This document shows, one piece after another, positions 1-11,154 of a stretch of DNA of 64,000 nt (position 1 is its first letter; each line of letters opens with the position of its first letter). The stretch comes from Nyssa sinensis (Eukaryota; Streptophyta; Magnoliopsida; Cornales; Nyssaceae), in the NCBI GenBank assembly GCA_008638375.1, contig CM018052.1, positions 32,000,239 to 32,064,238 of the forward strand, read 5' to 3'. Made by a program: the position numbers and the translations under genes. The notes under the pieces were generated by a model that ran no database searches, was not told the DNA's origin, and saw nothing but the letters and a program-made list of their open reading frames with translations.

Positions 1-988
1 TGTAACGCGAAAATTGGGACGAAAGTTGTCAATGCTCTTCGGAGGTATTCTGTTCTGTGCAGGGGCTTTTATCAATGGCTTCGCTCAAGCTGTCTGGATG
101 TTGATCGTCGGTCGTGTCTTGCTCGGTTTCGGTATTGGATTCGCCAATCAGGTTAACTCATTCACTTTCTCTCTCTAAGAAAATTATCTTGTTTTTTTTT
201 TTTTTTTGTTTTGAATCAAAAGATTCTAAGGTTTCAATATTCTTTTATTATTTTTGTTTTGATTCAATTCAAGTTGTTTGTAGAGTACAAAAATGTTGTT
301 TTCTGAAAACACCAACAAAGGCTTATTTATTGAATTTTTTTTTATGAATCTTTCAAGATTTTTGCTGGTGTTTGTCTTCTTCTTCCCTCTGACCTTTCAA
401 AGCAATTTTTTTGCTTTTTAAAAGCAATTCCAATAAGCAAGCTAGCTAGCTAAAACTCTTTCTGTTCAGATCTGATTTATAAATTAATGAACAGATCAGA
501 GAGAAGTGATTTCAACTCAACATAAGATAACAAATATGTATTTTTGCAACAAAGTTGAGTCTTGAACCTGTGTTCCAACTATAAATCTTTTGCGTATCTT
601 CTGATCCGAGCATTTTACTTTGATTTTTTTTTCTCCTGAAATTTTTTAGATCAACAATTAAACCAATTCCCCCATTCAATTTATGTATCTTTTGGATTGA
701 ATTGATGATTGATTTGAATCAGCCTGGAGATTGCTTTGAACTGTTGTTTTACGTACCCATTACTCTGAATAAGTAATTAATCCATGATTAGTTGTAAAGA
801 CAAACTAAGCCACTTTTTTAATCATATACAAAGTCATGACGTCTATGTGTGCCCTTTTTTCGCCAACACGGCGTTGAATAGAAACAAAAATTATAAATTA
901 ATTTGAAAACGACTTGTTAATTAATACAATGTTAGGTATGCTGTAATGTTCTGTTTTTCTTTGTTTTTGATTGAAACAAATTGATATT

Positions 989-1034
<46 letters not shown>

Positions 1035-2807
1035 TTATCTTGAAACATGAAAAGAACATGGGGTCCTTGAGATTGAAATTTCATTTTCTTTGTTGGATTG
1101 TCCTCAGCTACATCCCACATCGCCCATGCACAGCCCACCTACACAATATATAAGAGCCCTCTTTACCTCTCCTTAACACCTGGGTTTTAAGGAGCTGAAT
1201 GGGTTGGGCCTCAAAATTTCAATATGGTATCAGAGCCAGGTTGGGCTTCTACCTCAGCCTATCAACATAATCCCAACAGCCAATTCTGTTGGACGTTGCC
1301 GCAACCAGTCTTGCATGACCCTGAGATCAAGGGGGTGTGTTGGATTGTCCTCAGCTACATCCCACATCGCCCATGCACAGCCCACCTACACAATATATAA
1401 GGGCCCTCTCTACCTCTCCTTAACACCTGGGTTTTAAGGAGCTGAATGGGTTGGGCCTCAAAATTTCAATATTCTTATCTAATTTAAATGTCTTTAGATT
1501 GTATAATTCAAATTTGTAATGGAATTATTACCTTTGTTATCCCATGACTAGAGTAATTAAGATTAAGGATTTTTTTGATTAAATTTTGTTTTGATAAATT
1601 GATTTTGAATTGTAATTACAGTCTGTTCCACTCTACCTGTCTGAGATGGCCCCCTACAAGTTCAGAGGGGCACTCAACATTGGATTTCAATTGTCAATCA
1701 CAGTTGGTATACTCGTAGCCAATGTGTTGAATTACTTCTTTGCGAAGATCAAAGGCGGGTGGGGATGGCGTTTGAGCTTGGGAGGTGCAGTGGTCCCTGC
1801 TCTCATTATCACAATTGGATCACTTGTCCTTACCGAGACACCCAACTCGATGATTGAGCGTGGAAAGCACGAGGAAGCGAAAGCTAAACTCATAAGAATC
1901 CGAGGTGTTGACAATGTTGAGGAGGAGTTTAATGATCTAGTTGCAGCTAGTGAGGAATCTAAGAAAGTAGAGCACCCATGGAGAAATCTCTTGCAGAGAA
2001 AGTATAGACCTCAGCTTACAATGGCCATCCTTATTCCCTTCTTTCAGCAACTCACCGGCATTAATGTCATTATGTTTTATGCTCCGGTTTTATTCAAAAC
2101 TATTGGTTTTGGTGGCGATGCTGCGCTCATGTCTGCTGTGATCACTGGTGGTGTAAATGTTATTGCAACCTTAGTTTCTATCTATGGTGTTGACAAATGG
2201 GGAAGGAGGTTTCTCTTCCTTGAGGGTGGTATTCAAATGCTTCTTTGTCAGGTATATTATATAATTTTCATATATATGTGTGTGTGTGTGCGCGCTTGCT
2301 GTGTTATTGACTGATTATTTTGTTTATGAACAGATTGCTGTTACAATTTGCATTGCTAATAAATTTGGAGTAGATGGGAATCCTGGTGACTTGCCCAAGT
2401 GGTATGCTATAGTTGTGGTGTTTTTCATATGTGTATATGTTGCGGGATTTGCGTGGTCATGGGGACCTCTAGGTTGGTTAGTGCCTAGTGAAATTTTCCC
2501 ACTTGAAATCCGGTCTGCAGCGCAGAGTATTAATGTATCAGTCAACATGATTTTCACATTTGCCGTTGCTCAAATCTTCTTGACAATGCTTTGCCACTTG
2601 AAGTTTGGTTTGTTCCTCTTCTTCGGGTTCTTTGTGGTGATTATGACCTTCTTTGTGTTCTTCTTCTTGCCGGAGACTAAGGGTATCCCAATTGAAGAGA
2701 TGGTCATTGTATGGAAACAACACTGGTTCTGGTCCCGGTTCATGACTCATGTTGATTACCCTGGCGTTGAAATGGGGAAGGGAGGTCAGGCCATCAAAAA
2801 TGTGTGA
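1..2807 (+). CDS. Sugar transport protein (STP-type H+/hexose symporter), 5' part outside window
   Basis: Partial plasma-membrane monosaccharide/H+ symporter of the plant STP family (major facilitator superfamily). Exons seen: 2-151, 1622-2251 and 2334-2807 (stop TGA 2805-2807), all joined in phase 0, giving 417 residues; roughly the first 100 residues of a usual ~510-520 lie upstream. Family signatures: RKLGRKLSM at the start (loop 2-3 RxGRR-type motif), [14 protein letters not shown] before the first junction, PLYLSEMAP just after it, the PETP-like [25 protein letters not shown] in TM7, DKWGRRFLF (second loop motif), [19 protein letters not shown] in TM10-11, and the LPETKG tail motif. The C-terminus ([13 protein letters not shown]) resembles STP1/sugar carrier protein C members. 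Intron 1 (152-1621) contains a TRIM and a (TA)n tract; intron 2 is 82 bp with a (TG)n tract. No frame defects seen. Confidence 0.93.
152..1621 (+). other. Intron of the STP gene
   Basis: GT (152-153) to AG (1620-1621) intron. It is AT-rich, with a (TA)n microsatellite near 1000-1026 and the TRIM at 1091-1471. No other coding or RNA signal is visible. Confidence 0.85.
1091..1471 (+). mobile_element. TRIM (miniature LTR retrotransposon), copy 1
   Basis: Two 134-bp direct repeats (1091-1224 and 1338-1471; I see two substitutions between them) start with TGTTGGATTGTCC and end with TTTCAATA. Immediately after the left repeat is the initiator-tRNA-Met primer-binding site TGGTATCAGAGCC (1225-1237); a purine tract ATCAAGGGGG precedes the right repeat. 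The insertion is flanked by the 5-bp duplication TTCTT (1086-1090 and 1472-1476). There is no coding capacity in the 113-bp internal part, so it must be mobilised in trans. It lies in an intron in the sense orientation. A related TRIM is at 38104-38402. Confidence 0.9.
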
Positions 2808-5683
2808 CTGAAATATTGATAATTTGAACTGTAATCCTTAATTTACAAGCCTTTCTTTTATTTTATTTGAACTGAACTTCCAACATATTATGCATTGTGA
2901 ATGGTGCTTTAATTTGACTAATATCTATTTGAAACCATTCTCAGCAGTAATTTCTCTTGTTTTGCCTCAATCTCTTTATTGTAGTTATGAGTTCAAAGCA
3001 GAGTGTACTTGAAGTTTTCTTTAAAACAAGAGATGAGAGGGATGAGGCAAGGTATTACACCTGAATCTCAAAATGTACACACTTACAAATGCCTTTATAA
3101 ACTCTATAGTGATATCTGGACTTTAGAGCTGTTCCCACCATGTCGGCCGGAGCATAAAGTTAACAAAGCAATTACTTTAAACTCACTTAAAAAAAAATGC
3201 TCCAAATTTTACGTATATAGTATAATCAAATTAAAAATTTAAGATTAATAAAAGTCCGGCTATACAAAAGGCATTAAATTTATGTATCAATAGGATAATC
3301 AAATTACAAGTCTAAGGTTAATAAAAATTTAACTCTACAAAAAATCTACCATAAAGACAAAAAACTTAATTAAATTATTTGTATCTATTTGGTTATTATG
3401 TAAAAAAAAATTGTTATTAGAGTTTTATTCAATATATAGCGTTCTCTTATTGAAAAATAATTAAATTTTATAATACAAAAGTAAATATACCATATATATA
3501 TAGGAAATACAGTAAAAAATTATATTAATTTTAAAAATAAATTTACATTTAAAGTTGTTGCTTTCTCATTTTCAGCCTTCATTTGTATAAAACCGCCCTT
3601 ATTCCCACTCCACTCAACTTCAGAAAGTATGATTTTAACCATTGAAATAATATTTTCTTGAGCTCGTATGGATAACAATGAATATAGATTATTAGGTAGA
3701 AAAAAGTTTAGTGAAACAGTAGCACCATACTACCACTACTATGATGTTTTACTTTTATGAATTTATGTAGGTTTCTCCATTACCCAAATCATAGTAGAGA
3801 TATTATGACGTTACTATCTCACTAGACTCTTTTTCTTGTTAGGCGAAATTGCAGTGTGTTTTTTTGGGTTGGCTATTCACTGTCCTGTGATTTGTTTCCT
3901 CATTTTCCTTGTCCATGAGGATTTTTAGCCTATCACTAAACAAAAGTTGTGACTCCTTGGTTAGTCTCCATTCATCTTTTACGATGCAGAACAAAAACCA
4001 GAAGATCATAAAGCAATGGAAATAAAAGATGTCTAATTTCAAGTTAAATTGTTTTGTGAGTGTGATTTAAAGTACTTTCGAGAAATGTTTTGAAGACAAT
4101 CATCTTAACATAAACATACTAGAAAATATTTATACTTGACTCGAGACGGCCCAACAAACAAAAATCATCTATGGCCAAATTCGTTCGATTAACATTTCAA
4201 TTAATTTTTTTGCTATTTTAGGAAAGTAGTATTTTTTTAAGCTTAATGTTACTGTAAGTTTAAGTGCATATCAGATAAAGTATTTTTTGAGTTTTTATTT
4301 ATCCCAACTATTTTATCTCTAGTTTCTAAGTCATTTAAGGGTTAAAATACCATGTCTTATATGCATTTGAGCTCGGCCTACCGCCTTTCTTTTCAAGGTT
4401 GAGCTTGTTCAATTGAAGCTAATGCTATGCTGCTAATATTACCCTTTTTTTTAATTACTTTACATAAAAAATTTTCAAATAAGTTACTATCTGCGACAAA
4501 CTTTTATATATCTAATTTATAATTTTGGATACAATTTCAATTTGTCCCTCTTTTTTTGGATTTTTTTTTTTATTTTCTAGTTTCAATAGAATTTGCTTAC
4601 TTAGTTATGATTTTCTAATCAAATTAGTAGTTTTTTATCTCTATAAATACAATATAAGAGACATTTAATTATTATTTAGTTCCTTTCTTTAGAGATTTTT
4701 CTTTCTCGTGTTTATGGTTAATTTGATACCAAGAATTTGACATACTCCATTCCGATCATGTTTTGTGCTGTGTCATTTTACTAAACCATCGAAAGAATTG
4801 CCTGCAACGTAACTCCGCATATTATATTTTGAACTCTAAAGAAAATAAGGATAAGAGCCTACATTTAGATAGAATGATTGGAAGGACCAAGTGTATAAAA
4901 AATCATAACAGCTTTCTTAGTATTCGAGTGTAGCTAAAACTTTTGAATGGTAAAGGAAATACATATAAAAATGCTAATTAAGAAGACAGCACATTTATAG
5001 TTATCAAAATTCATCCAATCTAGTAGTTTTTTATGAACTTGATCCACTCAATGGAATCCACTAATTGGGGGGATGAGAGACAAGAGACATCTTCAAGGAT
5101 GAGAAAGAATCCCAGATTAGAACAATTTATACACATTAAAAAAAGTTTGTCCCTCATTTAGAAGTATTTTGTTCATATTTTAAATATATACACACACACA
5201 CTTATATAAAGCATCATTGGTTTAATCACTAGATGTTATTATGATTGAAATCCCCATTTAGAAGTATTATCCGTGTATTTTGTTCATACACACACACACA
5301 CACACTCACTTATAGAAAGCATCATTGGTATAATCACAAGATGTTATTATGAAACGGATAATGACACGCTTCAAAACATTAAATGACACTTTTGTGACAA
5401 TGAAGACTTCATCCAAATCAACTAACCAGCAACCTAGAAAATCACAACTTTTCTCTATGTGGGGAATCGAATTTCACATGCTTTTGATTAAGAATCACCC
5501 TTTTTTCTGTCTGAAATAATGAGACAGAAAGACCTTTTTTGGGTGAGAAGAACAAAAATGAGTTAAGCTTCATCTTCACTGGACCTTTCAATCTTTCATG
5601 ACAAAAAAAAAAAATATATTGCTAATGAAGTTGGTCACGGTCTTGCAAAGGATCACCACAGTTTCAATTCAATTGGATATATA

Positions 5684-5715
<32 letters not shown>

Positions 5716-5904
5716 AGCCTCTTCTAACGTTGGAGATGGGATAGTCATTTTGGTCACGGTTTTGGTTGCACATAATGAAAGAAATAGATATCACATGACT
5801 CACCACAACTTTAATTCAATCGGAGCACCTTTGCATCTCATAACATCCCTTTTGGATATGTTTTTGGATAGAAATATATGGATAAGTTCTACTTATTCAT
5901 TTAC

Positions 5905-5962
<58 letters not shown>

Positions 5963-6292
5963 GATATAAGTGATGGTTGTTTGTCGTGATAAAATGATAA
6001 TTTTATTCTTGAACCAATAATCTATTATTATTTACTTCTGTTTATCTACTTTCCATCTCTAGAATTGGTGCTTTTTTAGGGGAGGCTTCTATGTCATTCT
6101 TGTCTTATTTTCCTTTGTTTGGTTTTTGCCTTTTGAGTTCTACTTCTTATTAATAAATTTCTATCGTTATTTTTAGAAAAAAATAAAAAAAAAATTAAAT
6201 TTTGCCCTATCATGTATAATTTATACTTTACCTTTCATTTATTAAGAACTCAGTAGACCTTATTGATATAAAGAGAAAGGGCAGTCAGGAAT
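2808..6292. other. Intergenic, AT-rich, no gene seen
   Basis: 3' flank of the STP gene and about 3.4 kb of low-complexity AT-rich DNA. It includes (CA)n, (CT)n and (CT)n(TA)n microsatellites near 5194-5206, 5288-5304, 5683-5712 and 5911-5963, and a tandem duplication at about 5157-5352. Open frames here are short and show no family resemblance. Confidence 0.6.
5157..5352. repeat. Tandem duplication of about 105 bp with embedded CA repeats
   Basis: The two units share the blocks CATTTAGAAGTATT, TTTTGTTCATA, a (CA)n tract, AAAGCATCATTGGT, TAATCAC and AGATGTTATTATGA in the same order. The CA tract differs in length between units. Confidence 0.7.
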
Positions 6293-7275
6293 TTATTCCT
6301 GTCCTAAAATGCAGACCCATTGACCCACAAAGAGATTGTCAGAATCAATATTGGGGTTTATAGCATAGAAGTGATCACTGGCTATGCCGAACAGATGCAT
6401 GGTGTAGTAGCACGTGTCACCATCCTCCATTCCGATCACTGTATAGCACAATGGAGTTGATTTTCCCTCGGTGGACTTAGCTGTTCATCAGAAACAGAAA
6501 AACATATCAAAGCTTAATTTACCACGAGCCCAGACCATATTCATGTCACACAAAGTGGAAAAACTGAGCCCAGAGGAACTGATTGAAAACACAACCCATT
6601 TAGTAAATGGCTAAGCCCCCACTACAAGAACCCACCAGCCCAGCCCATATTAATGGGGCAAGGGCAACTATGTCAATGTGTGTACAATGAATTAGAGATG
6701 TCAATGTGTGGAATATTTATCCAAATTTGATGCGTTTATTCATATATGATATAAAGAATTTAATCCGATAATCCAATCTCAACTCAGATACGGATTAAAC
6801 AAATTTGATATGTTGATAATTCCATACAATTAAATGTCTCATATATCTTAATTTTTATATATTACACTAAAATATGTTATTAAAATTGTTTTAACATGTT
6901 AATTATTAAATCATATAAGATTTTCTTAAATTGAGTTTATATATTTTAAATTTTACATGTTATAACATAATTTTTATACATATATATTAGTATTATTATC
7001 AGATCTAATAGTTTAAAAATCCAGATTTTGATTAATAATTTGTAAATTTGTCAGAAAATCCGATTTCATTCAATTTGACAATTTTCTTAATAAATAGGAT
7101 TCGGGTCGCTCCCGATTTATAGACCTACCATGAATGAATGAAATGTTCAATATTAGAAATAGTAAAGCTGAAACTTACCACCAATTGGTCTAGCTTCAAT
7201 CATGGAAATGAGAAGAAGAGATTGTATCAAAATCATGCTAAGAAGCATGGTGGTCTTCTTCTGTGTGTTAGCCAT
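6293..7275 (-). CDS. Small secreted LysM-domain protein (two exons)
   Basis: Complement of exon 1 (7275-7179, ATG at 7275) and exon 2 (6480-6293, TAA at 6295-6293), joined in phase 1 by a GTAAG donor and a GAACAG acceptor: 94 residues. Residues 1-28 (MANTQKKTTMLLSMILIQSL then LLISMIEA) form a clear signal peptide, with cleavage probable before RPIGA. Exon 2 encodes a single LysM domain (about residues 42-90): LCYTVIGMEDGDTCYYTMHL, then the INPNID and FVGQWVCI motifs, with three cysteines. Plants have such short extracytoplasmic single-LysM proteins; LysM binds N-acetylglucosamine polymers, but the role of this small class is poorly known, so an apoplastic glycan-binding or defence role is inference. 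There is no kinase or membrane anchor. The 698-bp intron carries a hAT-type MITE. Confidence 0.82.
6693..7127. mobile_element. hAT-type MITE in the LysM gene intron
   Basis: 435-bp AT-rich segment beginning TAGAGATGTCAATG and ending ATAGACCTA (TAG...CTA termini), flanked by near-identical 8-bp direct repeats, CAATGAAT (6685-6692) and CCATGAAT (7128-7135). It has no ORF. Its 5' terminus resembles that of the better preserved element at 39586-40133. The terminal repeats are degenerate, so the exact edges are tentative. Confidence 0.5.
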
Positions 7276-8553
7276 GTTTTGATGGTGGGTATTGGCGATC
7301 CCAATTATCTTATTTATAATTGATAATTTTGTATTTATGAATGAAACCAACGGGACAAAACCAGAAATAACTCTGTACAGAACAATGTAATCAGAGAATA
7401 ATACCGAATCGATACCATGTAGAATGTTAAACGTGATGGATTTCTGTAGGAGATTTGCAGGCTCATCTTAGGTGCGCATGCCTTGCCTGCAATAGGTAAT
7501 TGCTGTGACAGCAGGATTATAAAGATAGTCCAATTTGTTGAAAGGTGCATAATAAGATTTAATGTATCTTGACACATCACATTAGAGATATAAATTAAAA
7601 ATACAAAACATTTTCATTTATATAAAGATGCAGACAAAGAGGGAACCACAAGTAAACTGGAGTGGTAGGTCATTTGGTGGTGGAGAGTAGCAGCATAGGT
7701 GTTAGGCAGCTTAGAAGTTCTTTCAATCTAGACCTGTACTTTCAATGCAGAAAGCCAAATACTTTCAAACTAACCCATCTCAAAATTTTGATTTAGTCCA
7801 ATTCTTACCCATCTTAATCCCAAAATTTGATCCCCTTTTTTTTTTTTTTGTCTCCTCCCTTGGGCACAGATTAAGCTCTCCAATAATGTCATAATGTAAA
7901 AAGGGCAAAAAAAATGAAGTAGTATCCATGACCAAAATCATGCCATAAAAATTCAGTCTTCCCATTATTAATATAGTATATCTAAATAAGCTTGGTTTGA
8001 TCATATATGCAAAAGATCTATAGACAATGCAAATTGCATCTTCAGAATTCATCAGTAAAAATGGGGATGCTATGTATGCTTGACTGGCTAAGCTCTTCAA
8101 ATGACACAGTTTCAGCCCTTTTTAGATGGTGACATGATAACAGTGCTGTGATCATTTGAAAAACTAGAATGGACTCACTGGAAAGGAACCAAATCCATCA
8201 AATTTTATGAAAATATAGTGCCATAACTTCACTTGCTATGATGGTAGACATATGTTTTGTTAGATAAAAATGGCAACCAGAAAAACAGTAATAAACAGAG
8301 AGAAAAAGAGTAAAAGAATTTCCTTATAATGCCCTGTTATGATTAACATAAGACTTTTAGTTACAAGATTATCTAATGCTTAATCATAGTCATAATACAT
8401 CTCCTCATCCATCTTGTCCAGGCAATGTTTCATGTTTTTGGAAGTTTTGGCATTCTGGCATCTTAATAATCAACCAATAACATGAGCGCAGCCAAAAACC
8501 TTTGATTCAGGCAATTAAGCAAATACCCTGTGGTCTAGAATCTCAGCCATCGG
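7276..8553. other. Intergenic, no gene seen
   Basis: Promoter side of the LysM gene and 3' side of the DUF3774 gene. Two overlapping minus-strand open frames (7335-7580 and 7780-8100) show no recognisable family. Confidence 0.5.
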
Positions 8554-8781
8554 CTAGCTTTGTGCCCAGCAATTCAAGAACATGACTTTCTGAAGAGACT
8601 CATCCGCCTGTTTTCTCTTATTATCTGTCCCGGATTCCACCACGCGGCCACCAGAGAAAGGCCTTGTACTACTGCTGGACGGAAGAGATCCCAGACCAAA
8701 CTTATATTTGGAGCATTGATCCGTTTGGCCTTCCGCAGCAGCAACACTAGCTGCCATGCAAGCTCTGTTAAAATAACTCAT
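8554..8781 (-). CDS. Wound-responsive protein, DUF3774 family (copy A)
   Basis: Intronless 75-residue protein. The start MSYFNRACMAASVAAAEGQ matches the usual N-terminus of the plant wound-induced DUF3774 family (MS-x-R-x-W/C-MAASVA-like), and the C-terminus QADESLQKVMFLNCWAQS matches its hallmark ESLRxVMYLSCWGP end. The middle (residues 25-55) is Ser/Gly/Arg-rich and variable, as usual. These small proteins are induced by wounding and other stress; no biochemical activity is established. The upstream region, read on the minus strand, has a (TC)n(TA)n compound tract at about 8899-8954, 120-170 bp before the start codon. A paralogue lies at 32996-33265 in the same orientation. Confidence 0.88.
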   Translation of the reverse strand: MSYFNRACMAASVAAAEGQTDQCSKYKFGLGSLPSSSSTRPFSGGRVVESGTDNKRKQADESLQKVMFLNCWAQS

Positions 8782-8894
8782 CTTATCTTCACTTATTCAA
8801 TCAAAATTTTGAAGAAATTGTCAGATTCTAGTGAGAAAGAAGATGGGCCAATAACTTCTTTGTTGCAAATGTGAAGTAGAAGATGGAGTGATTG

Positions 8895-8900
8895 TGCAGT

Positions 8901-8954
<54 letters not shown>
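8895..8954. repeat. Compound (TA)n(GA)n microsatellite upstream of DUF3774 copy A
   Basis: About 24 bp of TA followed by about 30 bp of GA. It lies in the promoter or 5' leader of the minus-strand gene, where it reads as a TC tract followed by a TA tract. Confidence 0.85.
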
Positions 8955-8957
<3 letters not shown>

Positions 8958-11154
8958 GGGGGTGGGGGTGGGATAGAGTAATATCAGTTGGCGGAGACAA
9001 TGGTTTTGGAAAACCAAAAGCAGTGGGAAACCATGGTTTCTGAATTTAATAGTACTGTACTAGCCAACTATGTGATGCTCATTTCTGGACAACTGGTGGT
9101 CCAAAGAAGTTATCTTGATATTATATCAACAATTTATTTACCCAAAAAAAGTAATAACATCAGCAATTTTGTCTGGACTAGTTTTTACGTAACATACAGT
9201 CCAAAGTCGTTACAAGTTTGTTTTAACCCGGTTCGCCGAGTCTCATACATAATATCCAACTGCCTCTCACAATTATTTTTATTTAATATTTTTTATATTT
9301 TATTTTATAAAAAAATCAAATATATTTTTTTAATTTATATTTTGTCCCCCTAAGTCTAAAAGTTTTCATATTTTATTCTTATTTCAATTTTACCCCTCAA
9401 TGAAATTTTTTTCCCACTTTCTGAGATTTGGTTTTTGCATGGCCAAAAATTTCTTAAATGTTTATTTTTTTAATTGGGCTTTTTGTCTAATGAGTAAATA
9501 TTTTTATATCAACGAATTTAATTATTTATCAAAAATATTATTAACTAATCTGTTGTTATTTTGAAAAAAGAGTTGAGGATGGAAGGAAAAGATGTGTTGA
9601 AAGGCCCATGTACGATTTTATACAGCAGCAAGCAGTCCTCATGGCGCATAGAATGCCAATAGGTTTCGGCTTCCAAGGTCTTATTCATTCTGTGGATCTG
9701 TCCAAGCAATGCCAAAAGCTTAATTTGTGGTTCGATTTTCACCACATGTGCAACAATTCTAGTGACAGAAATTATTTTTATTTTGTAAGACTATTACAAT
9801 ATGTTATTGTGTGACAATTTTTTATAAAAAATATAATTAAAATTAAAATTGAGAGATTTATATTTACAAAACATAAGAAAATTATATTTTTATAAAATAT
9901 CATCATACACGATAATGTTATATAACAGTTTCACTAAATAATTATTCCCTAAAAGGTTGAGCTGAAATCACTTTCTAAGAGCATTTCCAATGCAAAACTA
10001 AATTAAAATTTTAGCATTAGAAATACTATATTTTGATATTTCTGCTTTTCAAAGAATACATAGGAAAAGGAATATAGATTTGATGTGCCAGGGTCTTTAG
10101 CAGTTGAATAGGATACTTTGAGTCATTAGATTATGATAATTTTTGGATAAAAAAGATATATATATATATATATAGCATAACATTCGACAAAGCTAAAATA
10201 TAGTAGCGGGTATAGCATAATATAGGAGAAGAATACTTGACTCCACTTGCTAAAATATAGAGACTGGCATTGGAGTTGGTCTAAGAAAGGGAAAAGTAGA
10301 CCTCATGCTAAAATGCTTCCAAAAGTAGTATCATCAATACCAAGCTACCGTAAGAGTCCCGCTTCAGTCCATTTCAATGGCATCAGCGGAAGACACCAGA
10401 AAAGAGTTGATTTGTTAGCTCAAAACAGAAGAATGGAATTTAACAATTTCAGTAACTTCGACTCCCACTCAGTTTCCACGAAGATCCTATCATGGAATTG
10501 CAAAAGAGGTGGGAAAGGAGTATCTAACGGAACATGAGAGAGATCACTGACTAACCAACCACATACCTGAAATCGTCGGCAACTCAATGAGGATGTCTTC
10601 TCAAATCTAGGCCATGCGGTGGTTTATGTCTTCTTTGGAACACTAACCCAGTTTCGGTTCAGACCTTCGGCTCCACAAGTTCAGCTATCCATTGCATAGT
10701 ATCAAACCAAAAGTTTGATAAAGCAATTTTAATGCATGATCAAAGTCACACTTGATGAATATCAGAGTGCAAACTAAAAAAATGCCACTTCAATATCTAA
10801 ATAAAAAAACAACACCAAACCATCCAGGAAAGGGTGGAATTTTCCCAACATATAATTTAAACCATGCCTTATTAGTGCCTTACATCCCCAAAAAAAACAA
10901 AATTACTATTATAAAAACAACGCAAAACAAAATCAAATTATCTACAGGCAGCAACTAGCCAATTATGTTGAACCTCGAGTTACATAAGATTCAACACATT
11001 TTTTTACATCCAAAGATGTTAAGTCTCTTCAATTCTTTTAACACAAGATCGTTCCTATTAAACCAAAAGATATAGGGTAGGAAATGAATTGTTCATCAAT
11101 GGTTGAATTATGACATCTCCATTCAAAGTAAAACACTTGAACAAACCTCCAAAC
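8955..11154. other. Intergenic between DUF3774 copy A and the VAP gene
   Basis: The right part (about 10600-11154) probably holds the 3' UTR of the minus-strand VAP gene. Open frames at 8988-9353 and 10247-10537 have no recognisable domain. A (TA)n tract lies at about 10156-10174. Confidence 0.5.

Noticed and set aside
10247..10537. 96-aa open frame downstream of the VAP gene
   Set aside because: No domain recognised; it may overlap VAP 3' flanking sequence. Not enough to call a gene.
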